Of a stretch of 64,000 bases of DNA, positions 51,680 through 61,510 are shown piece by piece (position 1 is the first letter of the stretch; every line of letters begins with the position of its first letter). The stretch is from DATJCV01 sp963707665 (GTDB taxonomy: Bacteria > Pseudomonadota > Gammaproteobacteria > Burkholderiales > Burkholderiaceae_D). The notes beneath the pieces were generated by a model, which saw only the letters and a list, made by a program, of their open reading frames with translations, did not search any database and had not been told where the DNA came from. The stretch is taken from assembly GCA_963707665.1 (NCBI GenBank), contig CAVPQU010000018.1, positions 496,001-560,000 of the forward strand, in the 5' to 3' direction. The position numbers were made by a program, and so were the translations under genes.

Positions 51680-53994
51680 ATGAGCGACGCCGCGCAACCG
51701 CTGACCGACGACGATGGCCCGCTGTCACCCTGGTGGCTGCGCAGCGTGCTGATCGTGATGGTGCTGGGCTTCGCCGCCCTGCTGATGGTCACCCGGCTGG
51801 CCTATACCAATGCGCCGCCGATCCCGGCGCAAGTGGTGGATGCGCAGGGCGCGACACTGTTCACCGGCGACGATATCAGCACCGGCCAGACGATTTTCCT
51901 CAAGTACGGCCTGATGGCCAACGGCAGCATCTGGGGCCACGGCGCCTACCTGGGGCCGGACTACTCGGCGGCGGCGCTGCATCGGATGGGCGACGATACC
52001 GCCGACGCGATTGCCCGCCAACAGTACGGACAGCCGCTGGCGGCGCTGACGGCATCGCAGCAGGCGGCGGTGCGCGCCGAAACCGCGGTGGCGCTGAAGA
52101 CCAATCGCTACGACGCCGCCAGCGGCACGCTGCGCCTGACCGCACCGGAATCCGCCGCCTATCGCCAGCAGCTGCCCTACTGGACGGATTACTTCCATGA
52201 TCCCCAGCGCAATGGCGGCCTGAAGGCGGACCTGATCACCGACCCGACCGAGTTGCGCCAGTTCACCGCGTTCGTGACCTGGGCCGCCTGGGCTTCGGTC
52301 GCGGCCCGGCCGGGCAAAAGCTATTCCTATACCAACAACTTTCCCTATGATCCGGACGTCGGCAATATGCCGACCGGCAACGCCGTGCTGTGGAGCGCGC
52401 TGTCGCTGCTGGTGCTGCTGGCCGGCATTGCCGCGGTGCTGCTGGCCTTCGGCAAATTCGACTATCTCGGCTGGGTCACGCGCGGCCATCACGTGCATCC
52501 GCAGCTGTTGCCGGGGCGCTCCAGCCCGGGCCAGAACGCGCTGGTGAAATTTTTCGTGGTGGTCAGCCTGCTGTTCCTGGCGCAGACGCTGGTCGGCGGC
52601 GCGACCGCCCACTACCGCGCCGACCCAGGCAGCTTCTACGGCTTCCAGCTGGAAAGCATTTTCCCCAGCAACCTGATGCGCACCTGGCATCTGCAGACGG
52701 CGATTTTCTGGATCGCCACCGCCTACGTCGCCGCCGCGCTGTTTCTGGGCCGCTCGCTGCGCAGCGACGAGCCGCGCTGGCTGGCGAGCCTGGTGCACGT
52801 GCTGTTCGCCGCGTTCGCGGTGGTGATCGGCGGCAGCCTGCTGGGCGAGTGGCTGGGCATCGCGCAGCTGTTGGGCGACTGGTGGTTCTGGCTCGGCAAC
52901 CAGGGCTGGGAATACCTGGAGCTGGGCCGGCTCTGGCAATACCTGCTGGTGGTCGGCCTGCTGGTGTGGTTCGCGATGCTGTGGAGCTGGTGCGGCCGGC
53001 TGCCTTGCGCGAGCCCGGCGCCAGGCCGCTGGTGCGGATGTTCCTGGTGGCGGCGCTGGCGATTCCGGTGTTCTACATCCCGGCGCTGTTCTTCGGCGCC
53101 AAGACCAACTACACGGTGGTCGATACCTGGCGCTTCTGGATCATCCACTTGTGGGTCGAAGGCTTCTTCGAATTCTTCGCCACCACGGTGGTGGCGCTGA
53201 CCCTCTACCAGCTTGGCCTGACCCGCCGCAACGTCGCGCTGCGGGTGATCTACCTGGATGCGATCCTGTACTTCCTGGGCGGCCTGATCGGCACCGGCCA
53301 CCACTGGTATTTCACCGGCCAGACCGATGTCAACATGGCGCTGTCGGCGATGTTTTCGGTGCTGGAGGTAGTGCCGCTGACCTTGCTGACGCTGGATGCC
53401 TGGGACTTCGTGCGCACCACGCGCGGCACCTGCGAGATCTGCCGCAAGCAGATGCTGATCCCGCACAAGTGGACGTTCTATTTTCTGATGGCGGTCGGCT
53501 TCTGGAATTTCGTCGGTGCCGGCATGTTCGGCTTCCTGATCAACCTGCCGATCGTCAGCTATTACGAAGTCGGCACGCAGCTGACACCGAACCACGGCCA
53601 CGCCGCGATGATGGGCGTGTTCGGCATGCTGGCGATCGCGCTGATGGTGTTCGTGCTGCGCCAGACCAGCGACGATGCGCACTGGGCCGGGATCGAGAAA
53701 TACATCAAGATGGCGTTCTGGGGCACCAACATCGGCCTGGCGATGATGGTGGCGCTGAGCCTGTTCCCGAGCGGCGTGCTGCAGGTCTGGGACGTGATCC
53801 AGCATGGCTACTGGCACGCGCGCAGCCTCGACTACATCGGCAGCGAACGTGCGCACCTGATCGAATGGCTGCGCCTGCCGGGCGACCTGGTGTTCATCAT
53901 CTTCGGCGCCGTGCCGCTGGTGATCGCCTCGATCAAGGGCTATCTCGGGGTGCGCGCGGCGAGGGAGGTGGTGCCGCTAGCCGCCGAGGCCTGA
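51680..53994 (+). CDS. norB: Quinol-dependent nitric oxide reductase (qNor), one frameshift
   Basis: About 771 residues from the ATG at 51680 (GGAGG upstream); an ATG at 51566 would add 38 residues. Single-subunit NO reductase reducing 2 NO to N2O with quinol. The N-terminal extension (KYGLMANGSIWGHGAYLGPD) replaces the NorC subunit and is typical of qNor. The haem-copper-type core follows: FPSNLMRTWHLQTAIFWI, FWIIHLWVEGFFEFFATTVV, GTGHHWYFTGQ and TPNHGHAAMMGVFGMLAIA, with the metal-binding histidines present. The frame slips near 52984; one missing G after the codon for Trp in FAMLW restores ELVRPAALREPGARP. No norR or norC is next to it. It detoxifies NO or completes partial denitrification. 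Confidence 0.92.
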
Positions 53995-54067
53995 AGTGCG
54001 CCGACTCAGGCGTGTAAAACCGCGGGCCGGAATCATGGGATTCTCATGAGATCGCACGGAATGATTG

Positions 54068-54128
54068 GAGTATGTCGTTATTTCTCAGGTTGTACGTGTG
54101 AAAGCTCCATACATATTGAGGAGTATAA
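54068..54128 (+). repeat. GAGTAT intergenic element, copy G
   Basis: Left box GAGTATGT 54068-54075, right box GAGTATAA 54121-54128; box starts are 53 bp apart. The inner position reads GTGAAA, the poorest match. It lies between convergent norB and prpR. Confidence 0.7.
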
Positions 54129-54209
54129 GATTCATGCCAGGCGTGGCTAGCGGCGCGCCCTCGCCGTGTCGATCGTCTTGAGCGAGAAAGCCTGCGCTGC
54201 CGCCAGTCG

Positions 54210-55828
54210 TTAGCGCTGCTTCAGCCGGCGCCAAAGCGTGGTGCGGCTGATGCCGAGGTGGCCGGCCGCGGCCTCGCGGTTGCCATCGAAGCGAGCCAGC
54301 ACCTGTTCCAGCGATTCGGGCGGCTGGCCCGTGTTGCCGGCGTCGAGTGGCGGCATCGCAAGCGCGAGGCCGCCGCCGAGTTCCGGCGCGCACGCCAGCA
54401 TGAAGCTGGGCGTCAGCGCCTGCAAGGGTTCGGCAGCCAGGAACAGCGCGATCCGTTCCATCAGGTTGCGCACTTCGCGCACGTTGCCGGGCCAGGAGTA
54501 GCGCGCCAGCAGCGGCGCGCAGGCGGTCACTTCGGCGTGCAGGTTCGGATGCGGGCGGGCGCCGAGCGCGGCCAGCGCATTCTTCAGGCACCACTCCGTC
54601 AGCGGCACCAGGTCTTCGGGGCGTTCGCGCAGCGGCGGCAGTGCCAGCCGCAATACGCCCAGCCGATAGAACAGGTCGGCGCGAAAGCGGCCGTCGCGCA
54701 CGCGCTCGTCGAGGTCGCAATGGGTGGCGCTGATGATGCGCACGTTGACCGGAATCGGCCGGGTGCCGCCGACGCGCATGACTTCGCGTTCTTCCAGCAC
54801 GCGCAGCAGCCGGGTTTGCAACTGCAGCGGCATTTCGCCGATTTCGTCGAGGAACAGCGTGCCGCGGTTGGCCGCCTCGAACAGGCCGGCGTGGCCGCCG
54901 CGGCGCGAGCCGGTGAAGGCGCCTTCCTCGTAGCCGAACAGTTCCGATTCCAGCAGCGACTCCGCCATCGCGCCGCAATTGAGCGGCGACGAACGGCCGG
55001 TTGACGTTGCCGTGCGCGCGGATGCTTTCGCGATGGATCGCCTGCGCCACCAGTTCCTTGCCGCTGCCGGTTTCGCCCTGGATCAGCACCGTCGCCGGCG
55101 AGCGGGCGAACAGCACGATCGCCTGCCGCACGCGCTGCATCGCCTCGGAGTCGCCGCGCAGGTCGTTGAGGCCGTGTTTCGCGCGCAGCGTATCGGCCAC
55201 CGCCGGCGCCCGCCCGCGTACCGCTTCCAGCTGGGTCAGGCGCGCCAGTTCCAGCGCATCGTCGAAGGCCTGGCGGATCGAGGCCGGCGAATAGACGAAG
55301 ATGCCGGCCAGCCCGGCTTCCTGCGCCAGGTCGGTGATCAGGCCGGCGCCGACGATGGCCTTGATGCCGGCCGCCTTCAGCTCGTTGATCTGGGTGCGCG
55401 CATCTTCTTCGGTGACATAGGTGCGCTGGGCGATCTTGAGGCCGAAGGTGGCCTGGAACTCGGCCAGTTCCGGCAGCGTCTCCTGGTAGGTGATGACGCC
55501 GATGCGCCGGCGTGATCTTGCGCGCCCGCGCCAGCGCCTGCATCACGTCGAAGCCGCTGGCCTTGGCGATCACCACCGGCACCGACAGCCGGCTTTTCAG
55601 ATAGGCGGCGTTGGAGCCGGCGGCGATCACCACGTCGCAGCGCTCGCTCGCCAGCCGCTCGCGGATGTGGCGCACCGCATCCTCGAAGCCGAGATTGATC
55701 GGCTCGATGCTGGCGCGGTCGTCGAATTCGAGCGTGATGTCGCGAAACAGTTCGATCAGGCGCGAAACGGAGACGGTCCAGATGACCGGTTTGTCGCTGT
55801 CCGGTGTGGAGTAGGAGGCAGCATTCAT
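54210..55828 (-). CDS. prpR: PrpR, sigma54-dependent regulator of propionate catabolism, two frameshifts
   Basis: About 538 residues after correction, normal for PrpR. The N-terminal PrpR_N sensor domain (IWTVSVSRLIELFRDI, VVIAAGSNAAYLKSRLSVPV) binds 2-methylcitrate. Then come the AAA+ domain with Walker A GETGSGKE, the sigma54 contact loop GAFTGS, Walker B GTLFLDEIGEM and SWPGNVREVRNLMERI, and a Fis-type C-terminal helix-turn-helix (AAAGHLGISRTTLWRRLKQR). The frame breaks at 55507 (extra G on the coding strand between codons for ITP and RIG) and at 54984 (extra G between codons for FVA and LNC). It is divergent from prpB and expected to activate the sigma54 promoter there. Confidence 0.92.
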
Positions 55829-55875
55829 GTTTCAATCCGTGTTTCAATTGTTTCGATTGTAACGCCAATTGAAAC
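55829..55875. promoter_or_regulatory. Candidate PrpR operator: GTTTCAAT repeats and dyad
   Basis: Three near-direct copies of GTTTCAAT (55829, 55841; GTTTCGAT at 55850) and one inverted ATTGAAAC (55868-55875). The pair TTTCAATTG (55842-55850) and CAATTGAAA (55866-55874) forms a perfect 9-bp dyad. It touches the prpR start and lies about 120-165 bp before the sigma54 promoter of prpB, a suitable enhancer position that would also allow prpR autoregulation. Confidence 0.6.
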
Positions 55876-55965
55876 GTCACGGCCTGCGACGAATTTCGCG
55901 CGGCAGTTCGGCACTGCCGGCAAGTGCCTGAATCGACAGCGATTCCGTGCCACGGTGCTGAACGC

Positions 55966-55986
55966 CACTTGTCGGAACGACAAGTG
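55966..55986. promoter_or_regulatory. Perfect palindrome next to the prp promoter
   Basis: CACTTGTCG-GAA-CGACAAGTG, a 9-bp perfect inverted repeat with a 3-bp centre, ending 8 bp before the -24 element of the sigma54 promoter. It differs in sequence from the GTTTCAAT repeats, so a second regulator or a hairpin are both possible. Confidence 0.55.
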
Positions 55987-55994
55987 TCGAATGC

Positions 55995-56010
55995 TGGCAC
56001 GGCGTTTGCA
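55995..56010 (+). promoter_or_regulatory. Sigma54 promoter of the prp operon
   Basis: TGGCAC-GGCGT-TTGCA, an exact match to the -24/-12 consensus. It predicts a start near 56021 and a 60-nt leader to the prpB ATG. Fits control by PrpR. Confidence 0.88.
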
Positions 56011-56080
56011 ATAGTATGGCGAACTCCTTTTCATGAAACATCGATCGCACACATCGGTGTTGCCCACTACAGGTACGCAT

Positions 56081-56979
56081 ATGACACTCCATTCCGCAGG
56101 CGCCGCCTTCCGCAAGGCCGTGCAAGAAGAATCGCCGCTGCAGGTGGTCGGCGCGATCAATGCCAACCACGCGCTGCTGGCCAAGCGCGCCGGCTTTCAA
56201 GGCGATCTACCTGTCCGGCGGCGGCGTCGCCGCCGGCTCGCTCGGCTTGCCCGACCTCGGCATCTCCAACCTCGACGACGTGCTGACCGACGTGCGCCGC
56301 ATCACCGACGTCTGCGACCTGCCGCTGCTGGTCGACGTCGACACCGGCTTCGGCGCTTCGGCCTTCAACGTCGCGCGCACCGTCAAGTCGATGATCAAGT
56401 TCGGCGCGGCCGCCATCCACATCGAAGACCAGGTCGGCGCCAAGCGCTGCGGCCATCGTCCGGGCAAGGAAATCGTCAGCAAGCAGGAAATGGTCGACCG
56501 CATCAAGGCCGCGGTCGATGCCCGCACCGATGACAACTTCGTCATCATGGCGCGCACCGATGCGCTGGCGGTGGAAGGGCTGGACGCGGCGATCGAGCGC
56601 GCGGTGGCCTGCGTCGAAGCCGGCGCCGACATGATCTTCCCGGAAGCGATCACCGAACTGGCGATGTACAAGCAGTTCGCGCAGGCGGTCAAGGTGCCGA
56701 TCCTGGCCAACATCACCGAATTCGGCGCGACGCCGCTGTTCACGGTGGAGGAACTGAAGGGCGCCGACGTCGGCATGGTGCTGTATCCGCTGTCGGCGTT
56801 CCGCGCGATGAACAAGGCCGCCGAAAACGTCTACACCGCGATCCGCCGCGACGGCACGCAGAAGAACGTGGTCGACACCATGCAGACCCGCGATGGAACT
56901 GTACGAGCGCATCGACTACCACGCCTTCGAGCAGAAGCTCGATGCGCTGTTTGCGCAGCAGGGCCAGAAAGCCAAGTAA
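56081..56979 (+). CDS. prpB: 2-Methylisocitrate lyase, two frameshifts
   Basis: About 298 residues after correction. It cleaves 2-methylisocitrate to pyruvate and succinate, the last step of the methylcitrate cycle. Landmarks are INANHALLAKRAGFKAIYLS (joined across the first break), LPLLVDVDTGFGAS, the lyase signature KRCGHRPGKEIVSKQEM and MARTDALAVEGLDAA. The frame breaks at 56198 (extra C between the codons for GF and KA) and at 56892 (extra G between QTR and MELYER). Both corrections keep every conserved residue and give a length that is a multiple of three. First gene of the prp operon. Confidence 0.93.
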
Positions 56980-57006
56980 CGAATCAATGCAAACCAGGAG
57001 AACTGC

Positions 57007-58182
57007 ATGAGCGAAGCACGCAGCAACGATACCGCCACCCCAGGCTTCAAACCGAAGAAATCCGTCGCGCTGTCCGGCGTCACCGCCGGCAACACCGCGC
57101 TGTGCACGGTCGGCAAGACCGGCAACGACCTGCATTATCGCGGCTACGACATTCTCGACATCGCCAACACCTGCGAATTCGAGGAAATCGCCTATCTGCT
57201 GGTGCACGGCAAGCTGCCGAACAGCGCCGAACTGAACGCCTACAAGACCAAGCTGAAGGCGCTGCGCGGCCTGCCGGCCAACGTGAAGGCCGCGCTCGAA
57301 GCGCTGCCGGCCTCCGCGCATCCGATGGACGTGATGCGCACCGGCGTCTCGGTGCTCGGCTGCGTGCTGCCGGAGAAGGACGACCACAACATCGCCCGGC
57401 GCGCGCGACATCGCCGACCGCCTGATGGCCGTCGCTCGGCTCGATGCTGCTGTACTGGTACCACTACAGCCACAACGGCAAGCGCATCGAAGTCGAAACC
57501 GACGACGATTCGATCGGCGGCCACTTCCTGCATCTGCTGCACGGCGAAGAGCCGTCCGAAGCCGTGGGTCAAGGCGATGCACATCTCGCTGATCCTGTAC
57601 GCCGAGCACGAGTTCAACGCCTCGACCTTCACCGCGCCGCGTGATCGCCGGCACCGGCTCCGACATCTATTCGGCGATCACCGGCGCGATCGGCGCGCTG
57701 CGCGGCCCGAAGCACGGCGGCGCCAACGAAGTCGCGTTCGAGATCCAGAAGCGCTACGACAACGCCGGACGAAGCCGAAGCCGACATCCGCAAGCGCGTC
57801 GAGAACAAGGAAGTCGTGATCGGCTTCGGCCACCCGGTGTACACGATCTCCGATCCGCGCAACAAGGTGATCAAGGAAGTGGCGAAGAAGCTGTCGAAGG
57901 AAGCCGGCTCGACGAAGATGTTCGACATCGCCGAGCGCCTCGAATCGGTGATGTGGGACGTCGAAGAAGATGTTCCCGAACCTCGACTGGTTCTCCGCCG
58001 TGTCGTACCACATGATGGGCGTGCCGACCGCGATGTTCACGCCGCTGTTCGTGATCTCGCGCACCTCCGGCTGGACCGCGCACATCATCGAGCAGCGCAT
58101 CGACAACAAGATCATCCGCCCGAGCGCGAATTACATCGGCCCGGAAGACCTGAAGTTCGTGCCGCTCGCGAAGCGCGGCTGA
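57007..58182 (+). CDS. prpC: 2-Methylcitrate synthase, six frameshifts
   Basis: 389 residues after correction, the usual length. It condenses propionyl-CoA with oxaloacetate. Citrate-synthase landmarks are LHYRGYDILDIANTCEFEEI, YSHNGKRIEVETDDDSIGGH, NASTFTARVIAGTGSD, GALRGPKHGGANEVAF (catalytic His in KHGGA), VIGFGHPVYTISDPRN and KIIRPSANYIGPED. Six extra bases disrupt the frame at 57397 (C), 57431 (G), 57564 (G), 57637 (C), 57767 (G) and 57969 (G). Each sits between two codons whose residues match the family on both sides. Six independent lesions with no other decay argue strongly for a sequence-quality problem rather than a pseudogene. Starts 27 bp after prpB. Confidence 0.92.
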
Positions 58183-58403
58183 GTGGACGCCGCCAAGCCG
58201 ATCGCTGTTGCGCACCATGGAGCGCGCTGGATGCGGAGCTGACCTCGACCTGCGGTCGGCTGACCTTCGACCAATGTCGGCCGAGCGAGCTATCACGAGA
58301 CCGATTCGCTTCCCACAGCAGGAACGCGCCGTTGAACCACGCCCGCTCAATGCGATGGCCGCCGCCCTTGTGCCCGCATCATTACTCGTTAGTCCCTGAC
58401 GCC

Positions 58404-61003
58404 ATGAACACTGCAAACCGCAAACCCCTGCCCGGCACCCAGCTGGATTACTTCGACGCGCGCGCCGCCGTCGACGCGATCCAGCCCGGCGCCTACGACA
58501 AGCTGCCGTACACCTCGCGCGTGCTGGCCGAAAACCTGGTGCGCCGCTGCGACCCGGCGACGCTCACCGCGTCGCTGAAGCAGATCATCGAGCGCAAGCG
58601 CGACCTGGATTTCCCGTGGTTTCCGGCGCGCGTGGTGTGCCACGACATTCTCGGCCAGACCGCGCTGGTCGACCTCGCCGGCCTGCGCGACGCGATCGCC
58701 GCGCAAGGCGGCGACCCGGCGCTGGTCAATCCGGTGGTGCCGACGCAACTGGTCGTCGACCACTCGCTGGCCGTCGAGTGCGGCGGCTTCGATCCGGACG
58801 CGTTCGAGAAGAACCGCGCCATCGAAGACCGCCGCAACGAAGACCGCTTCCACTTCATCGACTGGACCAAGAAGGCGTTCAAGAACGTCGACGTGATCCC
58901 GCCGGGCAACGGCATCCTGCACCAGATCAACCTGGAGCGCATGCGCCCGGTGGTGCAGGTGCAGCGACGGCGTGGCCTTCCCGGACACGCTGGTCGGCAC
59001 CGACTCGCACACGCCGATGGTCGATGCGCTGGGCGTGATCGCCATCGGCGTCGGCGGCCTGGAAGCCGAAAGCGTGATGCTGGGCCGCGCCTCGTGGATG
59101 CGCCTGCCGGACATCGTCGGCGTCGAGCTGACCGGCAAGCCGCAGCCGGGCATCACCGCGACCGACGTCGTGCTGGCGCTGACCGAATTCCTGCGCAAGC
59201 GAAAAAGTGGTCGGCGCCTACCTCGAGTTCTACGGCGAAGGCGCGGCGACGCTGACGCTCGGCGACCGCGCGACCATCTCCAACATGGCGCCGGAATTCG
59301 GCGCCACCGCCGCGATGTTCTACATCGACGAGCAGACCATCAAGTACCTGAAGCTCACCGGCCGCGACGACGAACAGGTCAAGCTGGTGGAAACCTACGC
59401 CAAGGAAACCGGCCTGTGGGCCGACAGCCTGAAGAACGCCGAGTACGAGCGCGTGCTGAAGTTCGACCTGTCGACCGTGGTGCGCACGATGGCCGGCCCG
59501 TCCAATCCGCATCGGCGCCTGCCGGTGTCCGAGCTGGCCGCGCGCGGCATCAGCGGCATGGTGGAGAACGAGCCGGGCCAGATGCCGGACGGCGCGGTGA
59601 TCATCGCCGCCATCACCAGCTGCACCAACACCAACAACCCGCGCAACATGATCGCCGCCGGCCTGCTGGCGCGCAACGCCAACGCGCGCGGCCTGACCCG
59701 CAAGCCGTGGGTGAAGATCCTCGCTGGCGCCGGGCTCGAAGACCGTGCACGCTGTATCTGGAAGAAGCCGGCCTGCTGCCGGAACTGGAGCAACTGGGCT
59801 TCGGCGTCGTCGCGTTTGCCTGCACCACCTGCAACGGCATGTCCGGCGCGCTCGATCCGGTGATCCAGCAGGAAATCATCGAGCGCGATCTGTACGCGAC
59901 CGCCGTGCTGTCGGGCAACCGCAACTTCGACGGCCGCATCCATCCGTACGCCAAGCAGGCGTTCCTCGCCTCGCCGCCGCTGGTGGTGGCCTACGCGATC
60001 GCCGGCACGATCCGCTTCGACATCGAGAAGGATGTGCTCGGCCTGGACGCCGACGGCAAGCAAGTGCGCCTGAAGGACATCTGGCCGACCGACGAAGAGA
60101 TCGACGCGATCGTCGCCGCCAGCGTGAAGCCGGAGCAGTTCCGCAAGGTCTACGAGCCGATGTTCGCGGTGCAGGCCGACGACGGCGAGAAAGTCACCCC
60201 GCTGTACGACTGGCGCCCGCAGAGCACCTACATCCGCCGTCCGCCGTACTGGGAAGGCGCGCTGGCCGGCGAGCGCACGCTGAAGGGCATGCGCCCGCTG
60301 GCGGTGCTGCGGCGACAACATCACCACCGACCACCTGTCGCCGTCGAACGCGATCATGCTGGACAGCGCCGCCGGCGAATACCTGGCGAAAATGGGCTTG
60401 CCGGAGGAGGACTTCAACTCCTACGCGACCCACCGCGGCGACCACCTGACCGCGCAGCGCGCCACCTTCGCCAACCCGAAACTGTTGAACGAAATGGTGC
60501 TCGAGAACGGCAAGGTGAAGCAGGGTTCGCTGGCGCGCATCGAGCCGGAAGGCAAGGTCACGCGCATGTGGGAAGCGATCGAGACCTACATGGAGCGCAA
60601 GCAGCCGCTGATCATCATCGCCGGCGCCGACTACGGCCAGGGTTCGTCGCGCGACTGGGCCGCCAAGGGCGTGCGCCTGGCGGGCGTGGAAGCGATCGTC
60701 GCCGAAGGCTTCGAGCGCATTCACCGCACCAACCTGGTCGGCATGGGCGTGCTGCCGCTGGAGTTCAAGCCCGGCACCAACCGCAAGACGCTGGGCATCG
60801 ACGGCACCGAAACCTACGACGTGATCGGCGCGCGCACGCCGCGCGCGACGCTGACGCTGGTGATCCATCGCAGGAACGGCGAACGCGTCGAAGTGCCGGT
60901 GACCTGCCGTCTCGATACCGCCGAAGAAGTGTCGATCTACGAAGCCGGCGGCGTGCTGCAGCGCTTTGCGCAGGACTTCCTCGAATCGGCGAAGGCGGCG
61001 TAA
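58404..61003 (+). CDS. acnD: 2-Methylcitrate dehydratase, Fe/S-dependent (AcnD), five frameshifts
   Basis: 864 residues after correction. Aconitase-family enzyme that dehydrates 2-methylcitrate to methylaconitate and works with PrpF. Landmarks are VCHDILGQTALVDLAGLRD, VVPTQLVVDHSLAVECGG, DTLVGTDSHTPMVDALGVIA, the cluster cysteines in AAITSCTNTNNPRNM and FACTTCNGMSGALDPVIQQE, then VLGDNITTDHLSPSNAIMLD and GADYGQGSSRDWAAKGVRLA. Extra bases, all C, lie at 58965, 59200, 59720, 59748 and 60310, each between codons. After correction the frame is continuous to the stop. A 221-bp gap with no clear gene separates it from prpC. Confidence 0.92.
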
Positions 61004-61051
61004 CCTGGAATTCCCTTCCCCTCGAAGGGGAGGGGCGAAAAGGAGACAAAC

Positions 61052-61504
61052 ATGGCAACAGGAACAGTAAAACTCCACCGCGTGCTGACCGCTCCGCCGG
61101 AGCGGGTCTACCGCGCATTCCTCGATCCCGCGGCAGCGGCCAAGTGGCTGCCGCCTCACGGCTTCACCGCCACCGTGCATCACCTCGACGCCAAAGTCGG
61201 CGGCGGCCACAAGATGTCCTTCACCAACTTCACCACCGGCAGCAGCCACTCGTTCGGCGGCACCTATCTGGAACTGGTGCCGAACGAGCGCATCCGCTAT
61301 ACCGACCGTTTCGACGATCCCAACCTGCCGGGCGAGATGACCGTGACGGTCGCGCTGCGCAAGGTCATCTGCGGCACCGAATTGCAGGTCACGCAGGAAG
61401 GCATTCCGGAGGCGATCCCGGTCGAGATGTGCTATCTCGGCTGGCAGGAATCGCTGGCGCAGCTTGCACAACTGGTCAACCCCGATATTCCCGACAATCC
61501 ATAA
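61052..61504 (+). CDS. SRPBCC/AHSA1-like protein inside the prp operon
   Basis: 150 residues. START/Bet v1-like fold: VKLHRVLTAPPERVYRAFLD at the start, PAAAAKWLPPHGFTATVHHL and the C-terminal CYLGWQESLAQLAQLVNPDI, as in activator-of-Hsp90-like small proteins. No frameshift. It lies 48 bp after acnD and 6 bp before prpF, in the same direction, so it is cotranscribed with the methylcitrate genes. It may be a binding protein for a CoA or acid intermediate, but nothing in the sequence proves it. Confidence 0.9.
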   Translation: MATGTVKLHRVLTAPPERVYRAFLDPAAAAKWLPPHGFTATVHHLDAKVGGGHKMSFTNFTTGSSHSFGGTYLELVPNERIRYTDRFDDPNLPGEMTVTVALRKVICGTELQVTQEGIPEAIPVEMCYLGWQESLAQLAQLVNPDIPDNP

Positions 61505-61510
61505 CGAGCC

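Noticed and set aside
5093..54128. CRISPR array or transposon with terminal inverted repeats for the GAGTAT elements
   Set aside because: Copies are kilobases apart, have direct rather than inverted boxes, non-conserved interiors and no target duplications, and no cas or transposase gene is near.
54984..60310. Programmed +1 frameshifting or four-base decoding as an explanation for the insertions
   Set aside because: The inserted base and preceding codon differ at nearly every site, with no shared slippery codon, stop codon or downstream structure, and one gene would need six events. Sequence error is simpler; kept only as an open question because of the codon-phase bias.
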